Part shown: positions 32,392 through 39,831 of the stretch, in pieces
Position numbering within the stretch: the stretch's first letter is position 1
How the letters are laid out: each line of letters opens with the position of its first letter
Source of the DNA: JBBDXS01 sp964418365
Lineage (GTDB): Bacteria > Chloroflexota > Dehalococcoidia > DSTF01 > RBG-16-68-14
Assembly: GCA_964418365.1 (NCBI GenBank)
Contig: CAYQLM010000009.1
Location: 1-47,969, forward strand
Reading direction: 5' to 3'
Length of the DNA stretch: 47,969 nucleotides
Program-made: the position numbers and the translations under genes
The notes under the pieces: model-generated
Told to the model about the DNA's origin: nothing
The model's database searches: none
What the model saw: the letters and a program-made list of their open reading frames with translations, nothing else

Positions 32392-32868
32392 TCACAACGT
32401 AAAGAACTTCGTGTCTTCGATGCCGTTCGGCGTGACGATCTTGAAGTAGTACGTCGCGCCGGCGCTCAACGGCGCCGTCAGCAGCACCGTCATGCGGACC
32501 GTCGCGGACTGGTTCCATTTCGTGTCATTCTCCACGCTGAAGCTCCAGCACGGCGCGGTGCAGCCAACGTCGCCGTATGGGATGCGCTGAAAGTCCGACT
32601 GCGGGCCGAAGAACACGTCGGACTTGTTCACGGCGAAGATCGTATTCGAGCCCGTGTTCTTCACCCAGGCCAGGACCTGCGTGTCGTCCGGCACGCCTGT
32701 CGCCTGGATGATCTCGACCCGGCTGCTCAGGCGGTCGTTCGCCACGTCGGCGGACATCACGAGCGCCTGACCGGAGCGGGCGATTGCGGGCATGAGCGCG
32801 CCGATCACCGAAGCGATCGCGACGATCGCCGCGATCGTGAGAAGCACCGTGGAGATGGCCTTTTCTAT
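32392..32868 (-). CDS. arlG: ArlG-like archaellum protein with probable ATA start
   Basis: A 158-residue protein if it starts at ATA 32868-32866. That codon has a perfect GGAGGTG 6 nt upstream and begins IEKAISTVLL, a normal start for this family. The first conventional start is a GTG at 32847, 27 nt from that ribosome site, and it removes part of the membrane helix. The helix (TVLLTIAAIVAIASVIGALM) is followed by a beta domain with VLAWVKNTGSNTIFAVNKSD, VFFGP, RIPYGD and YYFKIVTPNGIEDTKFF. This resembles archaeal FlaG. It lies 12 bp from both neighbours. Confidence 0.75.
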   Translation of the reverse strand: MEKAISTVLLTIAAIVAIASVIGALMPAIARSGQALVMSADVANDRLSSRVEIIQATGVPDDTQVLAWVKNTGSNTIFAVNKSDVFFGPQSDFQRIPYGDVGCTAPCWSFSVENDTKWNQSATVRMTVLLTAPLSAGATYYFKIVTPNGIEDTKFFTL

Positions 32869-32880
32869 GGCAGCACCTCC

Positions 32881-33555
32881 CTATCTTGCCTGAACGAATT
32901 GAGCGCGCCGTCTCGCCCTGCGACGCGGTAGACGCGTGACCTGCTCGCCTTGCAGGATCGCCTCGAGCTGACGAAGCACCAGAAGACACTCGTTCACGCT
33001 CAGCGGGCGTTCGGGCTCGGTGGCGTCCGGCCACAGCTGGGGCAGATCGCGCAGGACATCGCGCACTTCCGGCGAAAGCAGCTCCGCGAAGTACGCCAGC
33101 TCCAGCGTCAAGCGGAAGCGGCGCGGTCCAAGTGAGATGAGCGTGTCTTCCACCCAGCCAAGGAGACTCGCGATCGTAAGCAGGCTGGGGCGGTTATCGT
33201 CGTCAGCCGGGTCAGGCGCGTCCTCTCGCGGACGGGCCGCTTCGGGAGCCGTGCGCCGCGCCGCGGCCTCTTCATGGAAGATCTGCGGCGGCTCGGCGAC
33301 GACCTCCGGCCGGGGAGGGGACGGAAACGAAAGCGGCGGGCTGCCTTGTGGCGCGGCGGCCTCATGCGCCGGCGGTGGGACAGGCTGTGCAAGCGCTGGG
33401 CTCGCGCCGGGAGGAGTCAGGCTGATCGCGTTCATGCTGAACGGATTGTCCTGGCTCAGGACCGCCGCCCGGATCTCCTTGAGGACGCTCTTGATCTCGC
33501 CCTTGAGGAGCTTGATCTCATCCTCGAGATTGGCGATCTGGTTGGTGATCTCCAT
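32881..33555 (-). CDS. ArlC/D/E-like archaellum accessory protein
   Basis: A 224-residue cytoplasmic protein. Residues 1-35 form a coiled coil (ITNQIANLEDEIKLLKGEIK). A Pro/Ala-rich linker runs to about 120, and the C-terminal region (about 122-175) has LLTIASLLGWVEDTLISLG and LELAYFAELLSPEVRDVL. This fits the FlaD/E domain plan of a W-containing helix followed by a Y-based helix. In Euryarchaeota ArlC/D/E link the motor to the chemotaxis switch CheF. Here only one such gene occurs and no che genes are nearby. Its place between the archaellins and ArlG/F supports the call, although sequence similarity is modest. Confidence 0.6.
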   Translation of the reverse strand: MEITNQIANLEDEIKLLKGEIKSVLKEIRAAVLSQDNPFSMNAISLTPPGASPALAQPVPPPAHEAAAPQGSPPLSFPSPPRPEVVAEPPQIFHEEAAARRTAPEAARPREDAPDPADDDNRPSLLTIASLLGWVEDTLISLGPRRFRLTLELAYFAELLSPEVRDVLRDLPQLWPDATEPERPLSVNECLLVLRQLEAILQGEQVTRLPRRRARRRAQFVQAR

Positions 33556-33612
33556 GGCCTCCCTGCCCTTCTGTCCTAGCTTTCGCCCCCGTAAGAGCGA
33601 AGCGTGTGTTGT

Positions 33613-34194
33613 CTAGTGGAGCTGCATCACCGGGTCGAGCGCGGCCGGCAGCTGCCGTGTGATGTCGATCACAGCGCCCACGGGCGTTTGGATCTCGAAC
33701 GTAAAGCGGGTGTTCACCGCGAACGTCGGCACCGGCACCATGGCCGCCGGGTCGATGCTGACAACGGCGAGCTCGCCCGGCTCCAGCAGGTTGTCGGCGT
33801 CGCCGACGACCCACGTCACCGTGTACGGCACGTCGTTCACGAGCGTGTTGCTGTCGCGAAAGTCGATGACCGTGCGGTTGTTGGTCGCGGCCGGATCGAA
33901 CGGGATCGGCTCGCCGGCGGCCGTCGTCGCGACGGCGAACAGCAGGCCGTCCACGGCTCCACCGGCCGACGTGGCGACCACACCTCCGCGAATTTCGATG
34001 GTACCCCGTGCCTTCTGCAGCCCTGCGAACACTGTTTCTTTCCCTCGTTCTGAACTGAACACACCGGCTGTCAGCACCACGAATGCGAAGACCGTCGCCA
34101 CTACGACGAATGCGATCAAGATGATCGCTGTCTCCAAACCTGTGATGCCTTGCTCACTGCGTATCCTCGCTGCCGCCTTCCGAAACAGGCTCAT
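33613..34194 (-). CDS. arlB: Archaellin-like filament subunit 1
   Basis: A 193-residue filament protein. The class III signal peptide has positive residues and the cleavage-site motif RSEQG followed by ITGLETAIILIAFVVV, with cleavage expected after the Gly. The rest is a beta-rich domain ending RQLPAALDPVMQLH. GGGGAGG is 8-9 nt before the ATG at 34194; a longer upstream start adds 20 residues that do not fit the signal and is not used. It shares high similarity, including the last four residues, with the neighbour at 34338, so the two arose by duplication. A prepilin peptidase is needed but is not encoded here. Confidence 0.88.
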   Translation of the reverse strand: MSLFRKAAARIRSEQGITGLETAIILIAFVVVATVFAFVVLTAGVFSSERGKETVFAGLQKARGTIEIRGGVVATSAGGAVDGLLFAVATTAAGEPIPFDPAATNNRTVIDFRDSNTLVNDVPYTVTWVVGDADNLLEPGELAVVSIDPAAMVPVPTFAVNTRFTFEIQTPVGAVIDITRQLPAALDPVMQLH

Positions 34195-34277
34195 CCCAAC
34201 TACCTCCCCAATGGCATATGACCAACGGAGGAGTATCGGCAGCGGGAGTGTCAAGCATTAGGGTGGACCCCTATCTC

Positions 34278-34324
34278 CTGGCAGAGAGCGGGCGGGCTGC
34301 CAGCGATCGCCCGCTCTCTGCCAG
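34278..34324 (-). terminator. 17-bp perfect stem-loop between the two archaellin genes
   Basis: The arm 34278-34294 pairs perfectly with 34308-34324 over a 13-nt loop, in the 143-bp gap between the two archaellins. No T-run follows on the minus strand. It may be a partial terminator or an mRNA-processing and stability element. Either would allow the first archaellin to be made in large excess over the downstream machinery, the usual need for a filament operon. Confidence 0.6.
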
Positions 34325-34337
34325 ATTGAGAGACCAT

Positions 34338-34922
34338 TTAGTGCAGCTGCATCACTGTGTCGAGCCCGGCCGGGAGCTGGCGCGTAATGTCCAGCACGGC
34401 GCCCACCGGCGACTGCACCTCAAAGGTGAAGCGGCTGTTCTCGGCCAGGGTCGGCGGGCTGGCCATCGCCGTCGGGTCAATGCTGATGACCGCTAGCTCG
34501 CCCGTTTCCAGCAAGTCGTCGCTGTCGCTGACGATCCAGGTCACGGTGTAGGTCACGTCGTCGTTCACCACGGCGGCGTCGCGATACGCGATCACCGTGC
34601 GGTTGGTCAGGGCCAGCGGGTCGAGCGGAACTGGTTCGCCGCCGGCCGTGTTGGCCACCGAGAACTCGATAGGAGTGACGTCGGTACCGTTATAGCTGGC
34701 AACAACGCCGCCGCGCAGCTCCATACTGCCGCGTGCCTTGGCCAGTCCGGCAAACACGGTCTCCTTGCCACGCTCAGAGCTGAATACGCCCGTCGTCAAC
34801 ACGACGAACGCGAAGACAGTGGCAACCACGACGAAGGCGATCAAGATGATGGCCGTCTCAAGGCCGGTGATGCCCTGTTCCTCACGCGCTGCGCGATTGA
34901 AGAGCAACGCTAGCTTCTTCAC
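34338..34922 (-). CDS. arlB: Archaellin-like filament subunit 2 (first gene of the operon)
   Basis: A 194-residue archaellin from the GTG at 34922 with AGGAGG about 9 nt upstream. The signal is MKKLALLFNRAAREEQG before ITGLETAIILIAFVVV. After that, ERGKETVFAGLAKARGS and ITRQLPAGLDTVMQLH are nearly shared with the second archaellin. The start of the mature protein is the same hydrophobic helix that packs the filament core in archaella. As the first gene, with a strong stem-loop after it, it is a good candidate for the major subunit. One or two divergent copies in tandem is typical of archaellin loci. Confidence 0.88.
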   Translation of the reverse strand: MKKLALLFNRAAREEQGITGLETAIILIAFVVVATVFAFVVLTTGVFSSERGKETVFAGLAKARGSMELRGGVVASYNGTDVTPIEFSVANTAGGEPVPLDPLALTNRTVIAYRDAAVVNDDVTYTVTWIVSDSDDLLETGELAVISIDPTAMASPPTLAENSRFTFEVQSPVGAVLDITRQLPAGLDTVMQLH

Positions 34923-35124
34923 TGCTTGTCCTCCTCTTTGGTTGGCAACGGAAGGCGCTGAGCCAGCAAACTCTACCCGGGGCCCGTGCCCCGTTGCCCG
35001 TGTTTGGCTGTTCCCTGTCGCCTCCTCCTGAGGCTGCCCGCGGGTGACTCCTACGCCAATCGGCTTCCACCGGACGGTGTAGGCGTCTGCCGCAGTATCG
35101 CCATGTGTCTAAGCCACGCTTCAT

Positions 35125-35161
35125 TAGGGAAGCCCCTAAAGAAGCAGGGCTGATGTCCCTA
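35125..35161. promoter_or_regulatory. Interrupted inverted repeat in the divergent region before the archaellum-like operon
   Basis: The 289-bp gap 34923-35211 lies between two divergent starts and must hold the promoter of the archaellin operon. Its only clear structure is an inverted repeat: TAGGGA (35125-35130) with TCCCTA (35156-35161), and AGCCC (35131-35135) with GGGCT (35147-35151). It could be an operator or an RNA hairpin. I could not identify a convincing -35/-10 pair or a known riboswitch motif. Confidence 0.35.
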
Positions 35162-35211
35162 AGTCCGAGGGAGGAAGGCCGTTTGGCCGGCTCCAGTGCC
35201 GATACATACGC

Positions 35212-36906
35212 GTGAGCGGCGAACAAGGCGTTCCGATCGACTTTCTGCCGAAGGGCCTCCGGCGCTCCTTGCGAGCCGTTCAGTTCCAAGCGGGCGACGT
35301 CCTGCTTCGACAGGGGGAGCCCGTCAGGACGCTCTACTTCCTAACGGCGGGCATCGTGGATGTCCGGCTCACGGGGAACGGAGGAAGCCGCCGCCTCGCC
35401 CAGCTCGGGCCCGGCGCCTGGCTCGGGGAGATGGCGCTGCTCACCGGCGCCCTCTCGTCAACGACCGTGGTCGCAGGCAGCAACGTGGAAGCGCTCGCCG
35501 TTGAGCGGGGAAGCTTCATAGCTGCTGCCGAAGAAGACCCAACGATCTTCCGCGCGCTCGCGGAGCTGCTGGCCCAGCGGCTGCGCTCCGCCGACCGCCT
35601 CCTCGATCAGCCGGCGACCTCGCGCATCGTTCTTCTCTGGTACGATCGATCGCATTCGGGCTCGATCGCCGACATCTGCGCCGAGTGCGCGCGCTGGTCT
35701 ACAACGCCGCTGCTCATCATGTCGGACGGCAACTTCGGGTCGGGCACATCCGCCGCCGAATACGTGGCTGCTCCCGAGCGCCTGGCCAGTCTGGAACGGC
35801 GCGTGACCGCCGACATGCCAGCGATGATCCCCATCGGCGATGCGGCCTCTCCTGAGCTCTCGATCTTTCTACGCCGCGTCGCCCAGTTCGCTCCGCTGAT
35901 CGTCGTCGCTGTGAGCCAGCCGATTTCACCCGTGGTCATGCCGTCGATCACCGAGACAGTATCGCTTGAACACGGTGCTTCGCAGACCGCTCGCTCCACG
36001 CTCGAGATGGACCTGCCGCATCAAACGTGGCGACTGCGCGCAGGAGCTGAGGTCGGTGGCATCGCCCGCTCGATCTGCCAGCAGCGCATCGGCCTGGCGC
36101 TCGGCGGCGGGGCTTCGCGAGGGTTCGCGCACATCGGCGTGCTGAAGGGGCTCGAGGAAGCCGGCGTGCCCACCGACGTGATCGCGGGCACCAGCATCGG
36201 CGCGGCGATCGCGGTCTCCCTCGCAGATGGCATGACCGCAGACGCCATCGCCGAAGACATTGCGGTGACAGCTCGCTCCGCGATGATCCCGCAGCTCATC
36301 CCGGCGCACGCGGTCTTCACCAACCTGTTCCTCGAAGCCGAGCTGAGGCGACACTTCGGCCGAAAGCGGTTCGAGGACCTCACGTTGCCTGCGGGGGTCA
36401 CCGCTGTTGATATCGAAACGGGCGAAGAGCTCCTCTTCGCTTCAGGGGACATCCTGGCGCCCCTGATGGCCAGCATGGCCGTGCCGGGCATCTTTCAGCC
36501 GGTCCGCTTCGCGGGCCGCATCCTCGTGGATGGCGGGCTGCGGGTTCCCGTACCAGTCGGGGCCTGTCGGGCCCTGGGCGCAGACATCGTCATCGCTTCT
36601 CGCCTGAGCGTGCAGAGAGGCCGGTCGGAGCACAGCGCAGACCAACGAGCGTTGCCCCTATTGCCGGACATCTTCAACCAAGCGCTCGATATCATGCAGG
36701 ACCGCATCGGTGCGGAGACCACGAGCGTCGCCGACGTCCGCATCGAAACCGTGATCGACCGCAAGCACGCAGGCTTGTTCGACTTTCAGCACCGGCGCGC
36801 CGTCGAGGAAGCCGGGCGCAACGCCGCGCGCGGGGCGCTGCCGCAGATCTACGACAGCATCGCAGGCCTGCGCCGCGAGCGTCCTCCGCGATCGGCTGCC
36901 GCCTAG
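35212..36906 (+). CDS. Patatin-like phospholipase with N-terminal CNMP domain
   Basis: A 564-residue NTE-like protein. Residues about 20-130 are a cyclic-nucleotide-binding fold (FQAGDVLLRQGEPV, GPGAWLGEMALLTG), but the Arg of the phosphate cassette is replaced (GALSSTTV), so cNMP binding is doubtful. A middle domain (about 135-240) has a RIVLLWYDRSHSGSIADI strand. The patatin domain follows: oxyanion loop GGGASRG (298-304), nucleophile GTSIG (S328) and the dyad Asp in VDGGLRVPVP (D440). It hydrolyses phospholipid or lysophospholipid acyl esters, probably in membrane quality control. It is divergent from the archaellum-like operon; any link is by position only. The GTG start lacks a strong ribosome site. 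Confidence 0.88.
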   Translation: MSGEQGVPIDFLPKGLRRSLRAVQFQAGDVLLRQGEPVRTLYFLTAGIVDVRLTGNGGSRRLAQLGPGAWLGEMALLTGALSSTTVVAGSNVEALAVERGSFIAAAEEDPTIFRALAELLAQRLRSADRLLDQPATSRIVLLWYDRSHSGSIADICAECARWSTTPLLIMSDGNFGSGTSAAEYVAAPERLASLERRVTADMPAMIPIGDAASPELSIFLRRVAQFAPLIVVAVSQPISPVVMPSITETVSLEHGASQTARSTLEMDLPHQTWRLRAGAEVGGIARSICQQRIGLALGGGASRGFAHIGVLKGLEEAGVPTDVIAGTSIGAAIAVSLADGMTADAIAEDIAVTARSAMIPQLIPAHAVFTNLFLEAELRRHFGRKRFEDLTLPAGVTAVDIETGEELLFASGDILAPLMASMAVPGIFQPVRFAGRILVDGGLRVPVPVGACRALGADIVIASRLSVQRGRSEHSADQRALPLLPDIFNQALDIMQDRIGAETTSVADVRIETVIDRKHAGLFDFQHRRAVEEAGRNAARGALPQIYDSIAGLRRERPPRSAAA

Positions 36907-36910
36907 TCCG

Positions 36911-37618
36911 TTAGCAGTTTGGGGAGGCTTCGACGCGCGGTGGTTCCAGCACCACGCACAGGCTGACGTTACGAGAACAGCTGCCGAGCTCGGCGCAACC
37001 TGCGAGCGTCGCGCGACACGTGACACCCCAAGCCCCACCGATCGGCGTCGCAGCGCAGGAGCCCTCATCCGCCGAGTACAGGACGGGAGCGTTGTTCGCG
37101 AGCCAGTGCACCGCCAATGCGATCGCGGCGGAAGCGCTGCCCGCCGGCGTCGGCGTCGCGGTTGGCTCCGGCGGCGCGTCCGTCACCTGTGGTTGCGCCG
37201 TCGGAACGGGGCTGCCGTTACGAGACGCCAAGAGCGACGGCTGAGACACGCGCCCGGCCGTGCTGCCCAGACAGTTCCTGAAGAACCACTCGCGATCGTT
37301 CGATGTCCAGTCGCGCGATCCGCGCAACTGATCGCAGCGCGTGAGCGAAGGAGCCGGCGTCGCCGTCGCGCGCGGCGTTCTGGTCGCTCGGACAACCGCC
37401 GTCTTTGTCGCGCGCGGCGCCCGCACAGCGCTCTGTACCGATGACTGGGGCGTGCGCGCCGCCGGCGTCGACCGAGCGACGACGAGCGGCGGCGGGTGCG
37501 CCGCGCTCTGTCCGTGACCTCGGAACAGACTCACGAAGGCCCCAAGAGCAAGCAGCGCGGCGACGCCCCATCCGGCGAACACGAGGCCCCGTTCCCACCA
37601 ATTGGTTCTTGTAGGCAT
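36911..37618 (-). CDS. Membrane-anchored cysteine-rich secreted protein, paralogue B
   Basis: A 235-residue protein of unknown function. It has a membrane helix near residues 10-28, a Thr/Ala/Arg-rich linker, then CDQLRGSRDWTSNDREWFFRNC, a helix ALAVHWLANNAPVL, and a Cys-rich end with WGVTCRATLAGC, SRNVSLCVV and terminal PNC. It shares this plan with the protein at 24989, including the C-terminal Cys. A longer reading frame runs upstream across the antisense of the dockerin repeat and is not real. Its stop is 4 bp from the convergent patatin stop. The two copies on each side of the archaellum-like operon suggest an exported component or surface protein used in that setting. Confidence 0.75.
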   Translation of the reverse strand: MPTRTNWWERGLVFAGWGVAALLALGAFVSLFRGHGQSAAHPPPLVVARSTPAARTPQSSVQSAVRAPRATKTAVVRATRTPRATATPAPSLTRCDQLRGSRDWTSNDREWFFRNCLGSTAGRVSQPSLLASRNGSPVPTAQPQVTDAPPEPTATPTPAGSASAAIALAVHWLANNAPVLYSADEGSCAATPIGGAWGVTCRATLAGCAELGSCSRNVSLCVVLEPPRVEASPNC

Positions 37619-37724
37619 CCCCTCAACTTTGGCTGAGGAACCCCGTCGTGTGGGATCGGGAATACACGTAGATTCGGGCCTCGCGCCGCCTATGTTGACG
37701 TAAGGATGAAACGGGTATACGTTT

Positions 37725-38525
37725 ATGCTGATGCGTAAAGTAGCGTTCTTGGCAGGAGTAGCAGCGTTGGGGATGCTTGTCCTCATCTTCGCGCCCGTCA
37801 GGCGAAGCGCGTCATTCGGGCCACGCCCCCCGCACACGCCGGTCACGCCCTCGATCACGCCGACCCCCACCGATACCCTCACGCCAACCGACACGCTGAC
37901 GCCCACGGACACGCTCACTCCCACCATCACGCCGACTGGCACGCTACCCACCAACACGCCAACGCGCACCTCGACCCCGACGCCAACCGTCACGTGTACG
38001 CCCGTGCCCACCAACACGCCGACGCGCACACCAACCGGCACGCCGACCGGTACGCCCACCGACACGCCAACAGCGACCGTGACAGCCACGGTGACCGGCA
38101 CGCCGCCCACGAATACGCCGGCGACGCCCCTCACCTGTGCGCTGCCGCCGACGCCGACGGCAACGCCGACCGCGACGGAAACGCCCACGCCAACCGCCAC
38201 GCCAACCGCCACGCTCACCCCGACCGTCACGCCGACGCCCACCCCAACCGCAACGCCCACGATCACGCCCACGCCAACCCTGGCGAAGGCGCTCGGCGAC
38301 GTCAACGACGACGGAGACGTCAACTCGATCGACGCGCTGCTCGTCCTTCAGTTCGACGCGGATGTCTTGGATGAGCTGCCCAACGCGCCCAGCGCGGACG
38401 TGAACCAAAACGGACACGTGAACAGCATCGATGCGGCGTTGATCCTCCAGTACGACGCCGGCCTGATTCACTCGCTGCCCCCGCCGCAGCTCGGCGGCCG
38501 GCTGTTCTGGCGAACCCTTAGGTAA
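37725..38525 (+). CDS. Secreted dockerin protein with long Thr/Pro linker
   Basis: A protein of about 266 residues. A signal peptide (MRKVAFLAGVAALGMLVLIF from the second ATG at 37731; the first is at 37725) is followed by a TPT/TPTN repeat linker of about 150 residues. A type I dockerin ends it, with two calcium loops: GDVNDDGDVNSIDALLVLQF and DVNQNGHVNSIDAALILQYD. Dockerins dock to cohesins, but no cohesin is in the window. It may bind the surface of the same or another cell. It is divergent from the cysteine-rich protein at 36911. Confidence 0.87.
   Translation: MLMRKVAFLAGVAALGMLVLIFAPVRRSASFGPRPPHTPVTPSITPTPTDTLTPTDTLTPTDTLTPTITPTGTLPTNTPTRTSTPTPTVTCTPVPTNTPTRTPTGTPTGTPTDTPTATVTATVTGTPPTNTPATPLTCALPPTPTATPTATETPTPTATPTATLTPTVTPTPTPTATPTITPTPTLAKALGDVNDDGDVNSIDALLVLQFDADVLDELPNAPSADVNQNGHVNSIDAALILQYDAGLIHSLPPPQLGGRLFWRTLR
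37837..38282 (+). repeat. Low-complexity Thr/Pro-coding repeat
   Basis: Imperfect tandem units of the type acgccnac encode TPT/TPTN blocks over about 446 bp inside the dockerin gene. Variation among units points to slippage with drift. The antisense strand is also open over part of this region because of the skewed composition. Confidence 0.8.
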
Positions 38526-38608
38526 GACCCCCACACTCGATCGGCCTTCCGGTAGACGATACCTACACGTCTAGGAGTACGACTTCCGTCGCCCGCCGGG
38601 GTTTACCT

Positions 38609-39637
38609 GTGCAGCAGCTCAATCGCGCCCGCAAGCCAATCACCGACGCGCTCCACGCCGCCGGGCGAACGATGACCGGCGCGACCGCGCGCGCTGCCCG
38701 CGAGGAGCACCGGCTGACCGCCGCCGCGCTGCGCGATAGTCAGGACACTGTGCAGGCGCTCCTCGACGCAACGACCGAAACCGCGCTGCTCATCGATACG
38801 GAAGGGCGCATCATCGCGCTGAACCAGGTCGCGTGCGACCGGCTACGAGAGCTCTCGCCACGGCCCATCGGCCGGCGTCGCGAAGAGCTCATCGGCGAGT
38901 ACGTGTTCGACCTGTTTCCAGAGGAGCTGCGCGCACGACGCAAGGCCCGCAACGACGACGTGATCAGCTCCGGCCGACCAGCTCGCTTCGAGGACGAGCG
39001 CGCGGGCCGCTGGATGGACAACTCCATCTATCCAATCACCGATGCGGACGGCCATGTTACGCGGCTTGCCATCTTTTCGTACGACATCACGGCGCGCAAA
39101 CAGATGGAGCAGGCGCTCGACCGCGCGCTACAGGCCGAACGTGAACGCGCGCGCCGTGATGCGCTCACCGGTGCGCTCAACCACGGCGCAATCGTCGAGG
39201 AGCTGCAGACGCTGCTCAATCGCGCGACTTCGGGCGACGGCCACGTCGTCGCCGTTGTCGACGTGGATGGCCTCAAGCTCGTTAACGATATGCATGGACA
39301 CCAGACGGGCGATGCTATCCTGGTCGCCGTCGCAGAGTCGCTGAACGTGGCGGGCGCTATCGTGGGCCGCTACGGCGGCGATGAGTTCGTCGCGATCGTG
39401 CCGGGTGCCGGCCGCGATCTCGGCGAATGCTACGCCGAGGCCGTGCTATGGAACCTCCGGCAGCGCGCGGTGCAAGACGGCAACACCGGCTCGCTCATTC
39501 AGGCGCGCGCCAGCATCGGGTTCTCCACCCACCCCGGCGAGGGCAGCACCGTGGCCGCGCTGATCGAGCTCGCCGACTCCCGCATGTACGCCGCCAAGCG
39601 CGCGCGGCCGGTCATTAGCCCGCACCACGCCGCCTAG
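38609..39637 (+). CDS. PAS-GGDEF diguanylate cyclase
   Basis: A 342-residue protein with an N-terminal helical segment and a PAS domain (about 45-165) containing LLDATTETALLIDTEGRIIALNQ and SIYPITDADGHVTRLAIFSYDIT. A short coiled coil leads to a GGDEF domain (about 180-335) with DALTGALNHGAI, DVDGLKLVNDMHGHQTGDAIL and the active GRYGGDEFVAIV. An inhibitory RxxD site is not obvious. It makes c-di-GMP in response to a PAS-sensed signal. Lying 3.7 kb from the archaellum-like operon it could adjust motility or attachment, but that is inference. The start is a GTG; later starts are possible. Confidence 0.92.
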   Translation: MQQLNRARKPITDALHAAGRTMTGATARAAREEHRLTAAALRDSQDTVQALLDATTETALLIDTEGRIIALNQVACDRLRELSPRPIGRRREELIGEYVFDLFPEELRARRKARNDDVISSGRPARFEDERAGRWMDNSIYPITDADGHVTRLAIFSYDITARKQMEQALDRALQAERERARRDALTGALNHGAIVEELQTLLNRATSGDGHVVAVVDVDGLKLVNDMHGHQTGDAILVAVAESLNVAGAIVGRYGGDEFVAIVPGAGRDLGECYAEAVLWNLRQRAVQDGNTGSLIQARASIGFSTHPGEGSTVAALIELADSRMYAAKRARPVISPHHAA

Positions 39638-39720
39638 CGAACGTCACCGTCGCGCGACAAGCGATCCGTTAACGGGACAGACATAACGATCCGCGCGACG
39701 CCACCTGCATGACTGCTGCG

Positions 39721-39749
39721 TTGCACCTGGAGGGCAGCAGGGCTACAAT
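39721..39749 (+). promoter_or_regulatory. Sigma-70-type promoter candidate for the GH18-like gene
   Basis: TTGCAC (39721-39726), a 17-bp spacer and TACAAT (39744-39749, 5 of 6 consensus) lie 82 bp before the ATG at 39832. The rest of the 194-bp gap 39638-39831 has no gene. Confidence 0.5.
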
Positions 39750-39831
39750 GGGTGCGCCCAGACTATCCTAATCGCGTAGCGCGTCGTCCGATGGGGGAGC
39801 ACAGACGCCCGCTGCTGCTGCCAGCCGACCC

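Noticed and set aside
26150..34922. Tad (Flp) pilus interpretation of the filament operon
   Set aside because: The ATPase and platform alone could suggest Tad. However, the operon has a KaiC-type ArlH, two ArlF/G-type proteins and class III-signal archaellins, and the platform is one fused double-domain protein. No TadZ, RcpA/C or Flp-type pilin is present.
34923..35211. A c-di-GMP riboswitch in the leader of the archaellin operon
   Set aside because: A diguanylate cyclase nearby made this attractive, but the conserved GEMM-type core sequences could not be found on the minus strand.
37837..38282. CRISPR-like or satellite array
   Set aside because: The repeat is a short, imperfect coding repeat in a Thr/Pro linker. 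It has no constant repeat length or unique spacers.
37619..38323. Extension of the PNC protein gene to a 470-residue product of GVGVGV repeats
   Set aside because: The extra part is the antisense of the Thr/Pro-coding repeat of the dockerin gene. The membrane helix and ATG at 37618 mark the real start.
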